Source: CAMEON01 sp045577755 (GTDB lineage Bacteria > Bacillota > Clostridia > Oscillospirales > CAG-272). From it: a stretch of 23,740 nt of DNA. The stretch is taken from the NCBI GenBank assembly GCA_045577755.1, contig JAZNJA010000196.1, positions 1-23,740 on the forward strand, read 5' to 3'. The notes below the pieces were generated by a model. The model was not told the origin of the DNA, searched no databases, and worked only from the letters and a program-made list of their open reading frames with translations. Below, in pieces: positions 6,482 to 13,537 of the stretch; the first letter of the stretch is position 1; each line of letters begins with the position of its first letter. The position numbers and the translations under genes were made by a program.

Positions 6482-8392
6482 ATGAGATCCATCCAACGCC
6501 TCCTCGCCCTTGCCTTGGTTCTGGTCACCCTTCTCTCCCTCTGCGCCATCCCCTCCGCCGGTGAGGCCGCCGAGGAGGAGATCACCATTTTGTTCACCCA
6601 CGACCTCCACTCCCACCTCCTCCCCGCGGCCAACGAGACGGGGGGCGGCGAGTACGGCGGCTACGCCCGACTTATGACCGCCATCCGGGAGCAGAAGGCC
6701 AAGGATCCCGACGCCATCCTGGTGGACGGCGGCGACTTCGCCATGGGTTCCCTGTTCCAGACCGCCTACCCCACCTCGGCCATCGAGCTGCGGATGATGG
6801 GGGCCATGGGTTACGACGCCACCACCTTCGGCAATCACGAGTATGACTACCTGCAAAGCGGTCTCATCGGTATGCTGAACGCCGCCGCTGACAGCGGTGA
6901 TCCTGTTCCTACCATTGTCAATGCCAACTACTGGCCCCCCAAGGAGGGACAGGAGGGCTACTCCGAGGCTATGTGGGATGCTCTTGCCAACTATGGCGTG
7001 AAGAAATACACCATTCTGGAGCGGGGCGGGGTGTACTATGTCCTGTTCGGTATCTTTGGCTTTGACGCCGACGATTGCGCGCCCAACTCGGGCATGGTCC
7101 TGGAGGATCCCGTTGAGACCGCCAAGGCCGCCGTGGCAGCCGGTGTGGCTGAATGCGAGGCCGAGTACGGCGTCCACCCCGTGGTGGTCTGCCTTTCCCA
7201 CAGCGGCACCAGCGGCGGCAAGGGAGAGGACTACGAGCTGGCCGAGGCGGTGGAGGGCATCGACGTCATCGTGTCGGGCCACACCCACACCACCTTGCGG
7301 GAGCCGGTCACGGTCAACGGCACCCTCATCGTCTCCGCCGCCGAGTACGGCCGCTATCTGGGCGTCCTGAAGCTCAAAAAGGACGGTGACGGCGTTGCCC
7401 TCCAAAGCTACGAGCTGATCCCCATCGACGAGAACGTGGCCGAGGACCCCGCCATTTCCTCCCTGGTGGAGGGCTTCAAGGCCGACGTGGAGGCCGACTA
7501 TCTGTCCAAGTATGGCTACACCTTCGATCAGGTGCTGGTGAACAATCCCTATACCTTTGATACCGTCAAGCAGGTGTCCGCCACGCCCCATGAGTCCACC
7601 CTGTGCAACATCTTCTCGGATGCCTACAAGCGGGCGGTGGAGCAGGCTACGGGGAAGCGAGTGGACGTGGCCATCACCGCCGCGGGAGTCATCCGCGGGA
7701 GCCTCCCCGTGGGCAAGGTCACGGTCTCGGACGTCTTCAACGCCGCTTCCCTGGGTGTTGGCACCGAGGGCGAGCTGATCGCCATCTACGTCACGGGCAA
7801 GGATCTGAAAAACGCCATCGAGCTGGACGCCTCGGTCCAGCCCCTCATGAACACCGCCCAGCTCTTCATGTCGGGGGTGGAGTATTCCTTTAATCAGAAC
7901 CGCATGATCTTCAACAAGGTGGACTACGCCATGCTCCGAAACGAGGACGGCACTCTTACCGAGATTCAGGACGACAAGCTCTACCACATCGTGGCGGGGA
8001 TGTACATGGGCCAGATGCTGGGCTCCGCCGAGGAGACCTCCATGGGTATCCTCACCATCACCCCCCGGGACGAGCAGGGCAACCCCATCGCCGTGGAGGA
8101 TCTGGTGAACTACGTGGTCAAGACCGAGAGCGGCGCCAACCTCAAGGAGTGGTACGCCATCGCCGACTACCTGGACAGCATGGAGGGGAATCTGGACAGC
8201 CGCTATGCCCAGCCCGACGGCCGCAAGGTGGTGTACAAGAGCCTGAATCCCGTGAAGCTTCTGCGGAATGCCAACGTCTTCACCTATATCGTGCTGGTGG
8301 TGATCGTTGGACTCATCACCGCCATCGTCTTCATCACTCGCGCCATCGTCCGCAGAGTCAAGCGCAAGAAAGCGGCGAAGGCGACCGCCTGA
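6482..8392 (+). CDS. Surface 5'-nucleotidase / UDP-sugar hydrolase-type metallophosphoesterase
   Basis: A 636-residue secreted, membrane-held enzyme. Residues 1-30 form a signal peptide. The N-terminal calcineurin-like domain has the full dimetal motif set: D41-L-H43, D85 in DGGDF, N118-H119 in FGNHEYD, H240 in LSHSG, and H267/H269 in VSGHTHT. The C-terminal 5'-nucleotidase domain (about 340-560) contains the substrate-side region around LCNIFSDAYKRAV. One membrane helix (about 598-620) is followed by an Arg/Lys-rich tail, so the catalytic domains face outside. The family hydrolyses nucleotides, UDP-sugars or cyclic nucleotides outside the cell to release nucleoside and phosphate. The start at 6482 has AAAGGA 7 bases upstream. 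It is probably co-transcribed with the EutH-like gene. A 31-bp piece of it (7609-7639) recurs at 8982. Confidence 0.9.
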   Translation: MRSIQRLLALALVLVTLLSLCAIPSAGEAAEEEITILFTHDLHSHLLPAANETGGGEYGGYARLMTAIREQKAKDPDAILVDGGDFAMGSLFQTAYPTSAIELRMMGAMGYDATTFGNHEYDYLQSGLIGMLNAAADSGDPVPTIVNANYWPPKEGQEGYSEAMWDALANYGVKKYTILERGGVYYVLFGIFGFDADDCAPNSGMVLEDPVETAKAAVAAGVAECEAEYGVHPVVVCLSHSGTSGGKGEDYELAEAVEGIDVIVSGHTHTTLREPVTVNGTLIVSAAEYGRYLGVLKLKKDGDGVALQSYELIPIDENVAEDPAISSLVEGFKADVEADYLSKYGYTFDQVLVNNPYTFDTVKQVSATPHESTLCNIFSDAYKRAVEQATGKRVDVAITAAGVIRGSLPVGKVTVSDVFNAASLGVGTEGELIAIYVTGKDLKNAIELDASVQPLMNTAQLFMSGVEYSFNQNRMIFNKVDYAMLRNEDGTLTEIQDDKLYHIVAGMYMGQMLGSAEETSMGILTITPRDEQGNPIAVEDLVNYVVKTESGANLKEWYAIADYLDSMEGNLDSRYAQPDGRKVVYKSLNPVKLLRNANVFTYIVLVVIVGLITAIVFITRAIVRRVKRKKAAKATA

Positions 8393-8405
8393 TCGGAAAA
8401 ACGTT

Positions 8406-8816
8406 ATGGCAAAACGAAATTTACAAGATCACGCCACCGAAAGCCCGCCCGACTGGTACTGGGCCAAGGGCCTTCACGACGCCCACATCACCCTTGTGGA
8501 GTCCTTTGAATTCCCCTTTGACTACGACCGCTACACCCGCGAGAAGAACACCTACGACCGCAACTGCCTGACCCTGACGGTGGACGCGGCGGGGGCTATG
8601 TTCGACACCTCAGTCAAGGCCATCCGCCTGTATAACTACAAGTATCTGTCCCCCGAGACCACCCTGGAGAGGCATGGGACCCTGTGGTGGATCGGGGATC
8701 GGCTGACTGTGAGCGACGGGCGATTCGAGTTGGAAATTGACCTGTACGATGGCGAGGCCTTTCCCGAGGAGTTTACGGTGCGGGTTCGGTTTGAGCGGGC
8801 GGAGGTGGAGCGGTGA
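8406..8816 (+). CDS. Small unknown protein, third gene of the EutH-like operon
   Basis: A 136-residue soluble protein, rich in Trp, Tyr and acidic residues, without signal peptide, membrane helix or cysteine motif. I do not recognise a family. A DWYW-AKGLHDAHI start and a LWWIGDRLTVSDGRFELEID middle suggest a compact beta-rich fold. It begins 13 bases after the phosphoesterase stop with a weak GGAAAA ribosome site, so it is likely translated from the same message, perhaps at a lower level. It is followed by a terminator. Confidence 0.75.
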   Translation: MAKRNLQDHATESPPDWYWAKGLHDAHITLVESFEFPFDYDRYTREKNTYDRNCLTLTVDAAGAMFDTSVKAIRLYNYKYLSPETTLERHGTLWWIGDRLTVSDGRFELEIDLYDGEAFPEEFTVRVRFERAEVER

Positions 8817-8856
8817 GCGCCGCGCGATCGTGACCGCGAGATATGAAAAAATGAGA

Positions 8857-8889
8857 GGAAGTCCCTTTTTTCGGGGCTTCCCCTTTTCT
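8857..8889. terminator. Intrinsic terminator after the operon
   Basis: A 9-bp stem GGAAGTCCC / GGGGCTTCC (one G-T pair) with a T-rich loop is followed by CCTTTTCT. It ends the plus-strand operon and could also once have served the minus-strand acetyltransferase whose remnant starts at 8892. Confidence 0.7.
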
Positions 8890-8891
8890 GT

Positions 8892-8996
8892 TTACAGGAA
8901 CTTTTGCATGGAAAACTCCCCGAGGTAGGTGCCATCCTTCAGCTTGAAGGCGTTTCGCTTGGAGCCTGCGGTCTCAAAGCCCATCTTCTCGGATGC
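8892..8996 (-). pseudogene. C-terminal remnant of a GNAT acetyltransferase
   Basis: The minus strand encodes 34 residues beginning ASEKMGFETAGSKRNAF and ending in SMQKFL plus TAA. The EKMGFE...G..KRN...KDGTYL pattern is the last strand-helix-strand of many GNAT N-acetyltransferases. An in-frame TAG (8997-8999) lies directly upstream and the preceding 110 or more residues expected of the family are missing. A ribosome binding site (AAAAGGAGG) and an ATG at 9022, just after the kinase stop, look like the surviving 5' end, but they are out of frame with this tail. The gene therefore seems to have been internally deleted. Confidence 0.65.
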
Positions 8997-9012
8997 CTAC
9001 AAGCGGGCGGTG
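8982..9012. repeat. 31-bp exact copy of an internal phosphoesterase segment
   Basis: Positions 8982-9012 are identical to 7609-7639, inside the 5'-nucleotidase-type gene (coding for IFSDAYKRAV). Weaker similarity continues to a shared TACGGGGAA. The copy lies at the break point of the GNAT remnant. Confidence 0.85.
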
Positions 9013-9048
9013 TCCGCTGCATACGGGGAACCTCCTTTTCGTGTGGAG

Positions 9049-11190
9049 TTACGCCTCCCCGGGCTGCTCACGGCCGATGGGGCAGCGGGGAAAGCGCATA
9101 ATGGCCTTGAACAGATCACCGTCCACCACCACGGCAAAACGGCCTCCGCAGAGGGTGACGTAGCTCCGGACGATGGCTAGGCCCAGACCGTTGCCCTCTG
9201 TGGTACGGGACTCTTCTCCCCGCACGAAACGGCCAATGATCTCGTCCCCCTTGAAATCCATGAGGTAGGAGGCGATGTTCTTGCATTCCAGCACCACCTC
9301 GTCCCCCTCTGTGCGGGCATTCAGAAAGACTCGGGTGCCCTTCATGGCGTATTTCAAAGCGTTGCTCATCAGATTCCCCAGCACACGGGACATTTTTCGT
9401 CCGTCCGCCATGATGTAAAGCTGCTTGGGGGCATCCACGCACAGGGTCAGTCCCGCCCCGCGAAGCTCCTGTTCATGCTCAGCACCCGCCTGCTCCAAAA
9501 GCAATCCCACGTCCAGCCGCTCCAAAATGATCTCCTCGTTGCCGCTCTGAGCCTTGGAGATGTCGAAGAGATCCCTGGTCAAAGCCTCCAGACGGTTGCT
9601 CTTTTTGGCGATGATGCGGATATAATCCCCGGCCTCCTCGGGCAAGCCCTCCATGTGAGCGAGCAGCTCGGTGTAGCTGATGATGGAGGTCAGGGGGGTC
9701 TTGAGATCGTGGGAAATATTGGTGACCAGCTCGGTCTTGAGCCGCTCGGCCTTGACTCTGGCGGCGACAGCCTCGTCCAGCCCCCCCGCGATGCCGTTGA
9801 TATCCTCCGCGAGGCCTCTGAGATCCTCACTGCGCGGAGCGGGGATCTGGTGGGTGACCTCTCCCACCCGCACACGGGATACCCCCGCGCGGATGCCGTC
9901 CAGATCCACAGCCCGCATGGCTACCACAAAGCAACCAAAGCCCAAATGCAGAATGGCCAGCAGGGCGAAGAAGAGACCCTCCTCAAGCGCGAAGGCAAGC
10001 ACCGTAAACAGCGCAAGAAGCACCGAGTATACGATCAGTCCTACGATGAAAATGACCGACGAGCGACGGGAAAGCGCGGCCGACAGGATCTGCAGTCCCC
10101 GCCCCAACAGGCGGAAGAGCCACCGAAGCCCCCGCAAAAGGAGACAAGCCAGTGTCAGGATCAGGCTACAGGAACAGAAGCGCCTGCCTCGCATATTCCG
10201 TGCGAAGGACAGCACCGTACTGACCAGGAGAGCAGACACGGCGGCGGATAGGCCTGTGATGACAACAAAAAGCAAATCCTTTGAGAAATAGCGATCGAGA
10301 TGCTCCTCGGTCAGAAAGTTCATGACGCTGACCGCGCCCATGGCGGCGGCGGTAGTCAGCCCCAGCTGCAGCTCGACCCAGACGCGGTCAAGCCATATGG
10401 TACGGACACTCCCATCCGCCCGCTTACCGCAGACGAAAATGAGATAAATCAGAAGCGCCGCCGCCAGTAACACCAGTCCCGAGGCTCGGGCAATATACCC
10501 CAGAACGATGGTCTCCTGCTTTTCCCAGGTGGCTCGGGCTTCCCGCGCGTAGGCGGGATCCACGGCGACGGCTATGGTCAGATCCTCGGGCAGATGCATA
10601 TCGTACAGCGCGGTGCCCTTATCACGGCTTTGGGAGGTATGGATCGTCACTGCCTCCTCCTCGGCATGCCACAGCATCTCGAAGAACATCTCGTATCCGC
10701 TCATCTCGCTTCCGTCAACGGAGCCGCAGTTGGTGTAGACGTTCCCTGCCCAGGATACGAAGTAGAGGACACACTCGCCATAGTACATGTCCGGAAGGTA
10801 CTCCTCCATGAACTCTCCGAACTCGTGAGCGTCGAAGCCTTGCGGGGGGCAGGGCTCCCTTAGAAACGGAGGAATTTCGGTATCCGGTTCCTCAAGGGGA
10901 GGCGGAGTCTCGGTCTCGGTAGGCGGGTTCGTCGTGGGCTTACCTGCGGTGAGCCGCAGGTGATTGCAGTATGCCAGATACGCCCGTTCAATCGCCGCTT
11001 CGGGGCTTCTCAGAAGCGCGTACACATGGGCGGATTCCTGAAAGTCGGGCTCAAAGCCGTACAGCTGATAGGGCTCCTCACAAAAAAGGATCACACCGCT
11101 CATGGCAGTCACAACGCCTAGCGTGATGCACGCCACGCAAAGCAGCGCGGCCAGTAACTTGGTAGCTTTCGCGTAAAGTATTCGTTTCAT
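9049..11190 (-). CDS. Large multi-membrane sensor histidine kinase
   Basis: A 713-residue sensor kinase partnered with the response regulator just upstream. One N-terminal membrane helix (about 8-33) is followed by an extracytoplasmic region of about 210 residues with a Pro/Thr/Glu linker. About six further membrane segments (about 245-440) lead to a linker and the HisKA helix with NISHDLKTPLTS, in which H494 is the phosphorylated residue. The ATPase domain has the N box (NLMSNALKYAM) and G2 (TEGNGLGLAIV), but the usual G1 D-x-G-x-G is absent, its place taken by KNIASYLMDF and GRFVRGEESR. That arrangement is common in VanS-like kinases of Clostridia. The start is the ATG at 11190, 13 bases after the regulator stop; the longer frame overlaps the regulator. 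The signal is unknown. Confidence 0.9.
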   Translation of the reverse strand: MKRILYAKATKLLAALLCVACITLGVVTAMSGVILFCEEPYQLYGFEPDFQESAHVYALLRSPEAAIERAYLAYCNHLRLTAGKPTTNPPTETETPPPLEEPDTEIPPFLREPCPPQGFDAHEFGEFMEEYLPDMYYGECVLYFVSWAGNVYTNCGSVDGSEMSGYEMFFEMLWHAEEEAVTIHTSQSRDKGTALYDMHLPEDLTIAVAVDPAYAREARATWEKQETIVLGYIARASGLVLLAAALLIYLIFVCGKRADGSVRTIWLDRVWVELQLGLTTAAAMGAVSVMNFLTEEHLDRYFSKDLLFVVITGLSAAVSALLVSTVLSFARNMRGRRFCSCSLILTLACLLLRGLRWLFRLLGRGLQILSAALSRRSSVIFIVGLIVYSVLLALFTVLAFALEEGLFFALLAILHLGFGCFVVAMRAVDLDGIRAGVSRVRVGEVTHQIPAPRSEDLRGLAEDINGIAGGLDEAVAARVKAERLKTELVTNISHDLKTPLTSIISYTELLAHMEGLPEEAGDYIRIIAKKSNRLEALTRDLFDISKAQSGNEEIILERLDVGLLLEQAGAEHEQELRGAGLTLCVDAPKQLYIMADGRKMSRVLGNLMSNALKYAMKGTRVFLNARTEGDEVVLECKNIASYLMDFKGDEIIGRFVRGEESRTTEGNGLGLAIVRSYVTLCGGRFAVVVDGDLFKAIMRFPRCPIGREQPGEA

Positions 11191-11203
11191 TGCCTTTTTT
11201 CCT

Positions 11204-11884
11204 TTAATCAATTTTGTAGCCGATCCCCCAAACCACCTTGATGTACTTGGGCTCCTTGGGGTTGATCTCGATCTTTTCCCGTATGTGGCGGATGTGGACC
11301 GCGATGGTGCCGTCTCCCACCACAGCCTCCTCATTCCAGACGTTGCGGTAGATGTCCTCCGCCGAGAATACCCGCTTGCGGTTGCGGGCCAGCAGCTCCA
11401 GAATTTTGTACTCCAGAGGGGTCAGCCGTACGTCCTCCCCGTCTACTTGAACCGTTCGGTTCTCGGTGTTGATCCGCAGCCCCCCGATCAGGATCTCGCC
11501 GCTCTGCTTGTCAATGGAGCCCAGGGCGGTGTACCGCCTCAGCTGGGATCGAACCCGCGCCATCAGCTCCGAGGGATTGAAGGGCTTGGTAACGTAATCA
11601 TCCGCTCCCGCTGTCAGGCCTAGGATCTTATCGGTATCCTCGGACTTGGCCGAGAGCAGGATCACGGGAATGTTGCGAGATTCCCTGAGCTTCATCAGGG
11701 TGCGTATCCCGTCCATTCTGGGCATCATAACATCCAGAATCATGAGATGCACCTCGGATTCCGAGACCGTCTCCAACGCGTCGATGCCATTGTATGCCTT
11801 CAGCACGCGGTAGCCCTCTCCGGTCAGAAAGATTCCGATGCTGTCCACGATCTCCCGATCGTCATCCACGACCAATACGTTCAT
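11204..11884 (-). CDS. OmpR/PhoB-family response regulator
   Basis: A 226-residue two-component response regulator. The receiver domain (1-115) has the acidic pocket D7/D8/D9, phosphoacceptor D51 in LDVMMP, S78 and K100 in TKPF. A winged-helix DNA-binding domain (about 130-226) ends in IRHIREKIE...VWGIGYKI. The ATG at 11884 is preferred over the GTG 9 bases earlier because GGAGGTGA lies at proper spacing before the ATG and would overlap the GTG. The histidine kinase follows 13 bases downstream, and the pair forms one operon. Inverted and direct TCTTAA repeats lie upstream and may be its own binding sites, suggesting autoregulation. Confidence 0.95.
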   Translation of the reverse strand: MNVLVVDDDREIVDSIGIFLTGEGYRVLKAYNGIDALETVSESEVHLMILDVMMPRMDGIRTLMKLRESRNIPVILLSAKSEDTDKILGLTAGADDYVTKPFNPSELMARVRSQLRRYTALGSIDKQSGEILIGGLRINTENRTVQVDGEDVRLTPLEYKILELLARNRKRVFSAEDIYRNVWNEEAVVGDGTIAVHIRHIREKIEINPKEPKYIKVVWGIGYKID

Positions 11885-11918
11885 ATCACTCACCTCCGCC
11901 CATAGGATAACACAGGAT

Positions 11919-11960
11919 TCTTAATATTTGGCAATGAAAAATATTAAGATTTCTTAAGAA
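11919..11960. promoter_or_regulatory. Operator-like TCTTAA repeats upstream of the response regulator
   Basis: An 11-bp inverted repeat TCTTAATATTT (11919-11929) / AAATATTAAGA (11939-11949) is followed by the palindrome TTCTTAAGAA (11951-11960). On the minus strand two TCTTAA half sites fall 10 bp apart, close to the helical-turn spacing bound by OmpR-type dimers. A weak second promoter (TTGCCA about 18 bp before TTATCC) would overlap the inner repeat. Confidence 0.6.
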
Positions 11961-11988
11961 ACGGCAACGGGCGGCACCGTTCCCCCTT

Positions 11989-12017
11989 AGTGTAGCACAG
12001 GGCGGCGGTTTTGTCAA
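11989..12017 (-). promoter_or_regulatory. Main promoter of the two-component operon
   Basis: On the minus strand, TTGACA (12012-12017) and TACACT (11989-11994) are separated by 17 bp. The leader of about 95 nt runs through the TCTTAA repeats. Confidence 0.75.
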
Positions 12018-12069
12018 GCGGGGGAGGCTTTTCAATCGTCTGCCTTCTTTTGGAGGGCGATCCTGCAGA

Positions 12070-13098
12070 TCACGCCTGTATCTCCTTCCACTCCATGTAC
12101 CCGCTGGTAAAGGACAGATGGTCAAATTTCAGATTCCCCGTGTAGACAAAGCCCTGCTTTTCGTACCACGCCCGCAGGTCCTTGTCCTCGTCGATGAAGC
12201 CCAGGGTCAGCATGGGACACAGAATGGTGGGCGGGTGGCCGATGAGCTTCACCGTCTCGGCCTTGGCATGGGCGACCAGCAGCTCCCCGAAGCCCCGTCC
12301 TCGGTAGTCGGGATGGACGCAGAGGTTGTGAAGCTCACAGGAGCAGTCGGAGGTCTCGGACAGGGCCATGTACCCGATCATGCGCTTCCCCGCGAACAGG
12401 CCGTACATACGGCGGAGGGGGAAGAAGCATTCCAGGTAATCCATGGTGATAAAGGAAGTATGGGCGGGACAGTTCTCCCTTGTCAGACCGTGCTTTTTTG
12501 CGGCGGTGGCGAAGCTCTCGCGGATGAGAGGGAGGGCGGCGGGGAGGTCGGAGGCCTCCAAGGCGAATATCTGCGGGTGACGGACGCATTCGTGGGAGTT
12601 GGAGGGATCGACGGTTTTCTTGTAGAGGGCGATCACAGGCTCTCCGGGGGTGCGGGTCTCCATACCCGTATCGGTAAAGCCGACCTTTTCATAGCATCGG
12701 CGGTTCTTGTCCATATTGGTGGGGAAGTCCACATAATAGGCGGTGGCATCGGGAAACTCCTGCTCGCAGAGGCGAATGGCCTCGGCGGCGATGCCCCTGT
12801 TTTGGCAGAGGGGATGGATGTAGACCCGCCCGAGGTAGTATTCACCCTCTGTGAGCGGATCGAAGGGGCGCCGCTTTCCGTGCAGGCGGTAGAGGATGCC
12901 GCCCACGGTTTCGCCGTCACACTCGATCGTGTACTGACGGTAGTTGCGATTCAAGCGGCAAAGGATATCCTCGGGACCGCGGAGGTAGGGGTTGCCCTCG
13001 TCACGGTAGCGGTCGTACAGGGGCTTGAAGGCGGCCTTCTGGATCTCGGCCAAAAGCTCGGCTTCGGCGGGAAGGGTGGGGTGGATGGTGACTGTCAT
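12070..13098 (-). CDS. Tandem-GNAT N-acetyltransferase
   Basis: A 342-residue cytoplasmic protein made of two GNAT domains in tandem. The first (about 1-160) carries a degenerate acetyl-CoA loop at HPLCQNRGIAAEA and ends in YEKVGFTDTG. The second (about 175-342) has the clearer HPDYRGRGFGELL motif A and ends in WYEKQGFVYTG. GNAT enzymes move an acetyl group from acetyl-CoA to an amine; the substrate here is unknown. Start choice is uncertain. The ATG at 13098 is used, but a TTG two codons earlier (13104) has the better distance, 5 bases, to AAAGGAG. A terminator-like hairpin and a 44-codon ORF lie in its leader, so expression may be attenuated. Confidence 0.85.
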   Translation of the reverse strand: MTVTIHPTLPAEAELLAEIQKAAFKPLYDRYRDEGNPYLRGPEDILCRLNRNYRQYTIECDGETVGGILYRLHGKRRPFDPLTEGEYYLGRVYIHPLCQNRGIAAEAIRLCEQEFPDATAYYVDFPTNMDKNRRCYEKVGFTDTGMETRTPGEPVIALYKKTVDPSNSHECVRHPQIFALEASDLPAALPLIRESFATAAKKHGLTRENCPAHTSFITMDYLECFFPLRRMYGLFAGKRMIGYMALSETSDCSCELHNLCVHPDYRGRGFGELLVAHAKAETVKLIGHPPTILCPMLTLGFIDEDKDLRAWYEKQGFVYTGNLKFDHLSFTSGYMEWKEIQA

Positions 13099-13120
13099 GG
13101 TCAATTGGACTCCTTTCTGA

Positions 13121-13166
13121 AAATAAAATAACGGTGCAACCCGAGAGCTCTCCCGACTTGCACCGT
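13121..13166 (-). terminator. Terminator-like hairpin in the tandem-GNAT leader
   Basis: Read on the minus strand, a 9-bp stem ACGGTGCAA / TTGCACCGT encloses an 18-nt loop with the palindrome GAGAGCTCTC and is followed by TATTTTATTT. It lies 24 bases after the small ORF and 23 bases before the acetyltransferase start, so it would either end the small-ORF message or act as an attenuator. Confidence 0.7.
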
Positions 13167-13189
13167 ATCGACCTAATATTCCGTTTGGG

Positions 13190-13324
13190 TCACCCGTCTA
13201 TAGTAGAGGTGACCGTTCCCGAAAAATGGGTATGACGACACAAGCCCGACAGAGTCCCATACATGGTCTCCGCGTCGCGCTTCTTTACGGTATACAGATG
13301 GTTCATCATGGCAAAGAGCTTCAT
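13190..13324 (-). CDS. Small 44-residue protein or leader peptide
   Basis: The minus-strand ATG at 13324 opens a 44-codon frame starting MKLFAMMNHLYTVKKRD and ending in TSTIDG with TGA. AAAGGA lies 7 bases upstream of the ATG, and a TTGACA-17-TATACT promoter ends about 30 bases before it, so both transcription and translation signals are in place. I recognise no family. The peptide is basic in its first half and Thr/Ser-rich at the end, with no membrane helix. A terminator-like hairpin follows and then the tandem-GNAT gene. It could be a leader peptide, a small protein, or a truncated gene. A longer frame on the same strand (13173-13418) starts upstream of the promoter and is not preferred. 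Confidence 0.55.
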   Translation of the reverse strand: MKLFAMMNHLYTVKKRDAETMYGTLSGLCRHTHFSGTVTSTIDG

Positions 13325-13353
13325 GGCCGTGTCCTTTCGGGCAAATTTTTTCC

Positions 13354-13382
13354 AGTATAGCACAGGTCCTCTGCTTTGTCAA
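13354..13382 (-). promoter_or_regulatory. Promoter of the small ORF / tandem-GNAT unit
   Basis: On the minus strand, a perfect TTGACA (13377-13382) and TATACT (13354-13359) are separated by 17 bp. No better promoter is seen nearer to the acetyltransferase. Confidence 0.8.
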
Positions 13383-13411
13383 GAGGGATGAGGAAAATTT
13401 AAAGGGTTCAC

Positions 13412-13440
13412 TTGACAAAATTCTCGCTTTATGCTATGAT
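13412..13440 (+). promoter_or_regulatory. Promoter of the single-GNAT gene
   Basis: A perfect TTGACA (13412-13417) and TATGAT (13435-13440) are separated by 17 bp. It diverges from the promoter at 13354-13382 with 29 bp between the two -35 boxes. Confidence 0.8.
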
Positions 13441-13497
13441 ATAGGCGGCTTGGGTGGTCTTCGGATCCACCCGCATTTCCTCAGGAAAGGACGAGGC

Positions 13498-13537
13498 GGA
13501 GGAGCATTCCCTCCACCGCATGACAGAGCAGCTATGA
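13498..13537 (+). promoter_or_regulatory. Leader hairpin holding GGAGG and a 5-codon upstream ORF
   Basis: GGAGG (13498-13502) pairs with CCTCC (13510-13514) in a small hairpin. An upstream ORF (ATG at 13520, five codons, TGA at 13535-13537) ends by overlapping the acetyltransferase ATG as ATGA. The downstream start has no good ribosome site of its own, so it may depend on translation of this mini-ORF. Confidence 0.4.

Noticed and set aside
6437..7987. Long minus-strand frame of 516 codons
   Set aside because: It is antisense to the metallophosphoesterase, Gly/Val/Asp/His-rich as expected for a shadow of GC-rich coding DNA, and has no ribosome site or known motif.
13173..13418. 81-codon minus-strand frame upstream of the tandem GNAT
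   Set aside because: Its start lies upstream of the strong minus-strand promoter and it lacks a ribosome site; the 44-codon frame at 13190-13324 has both signals.
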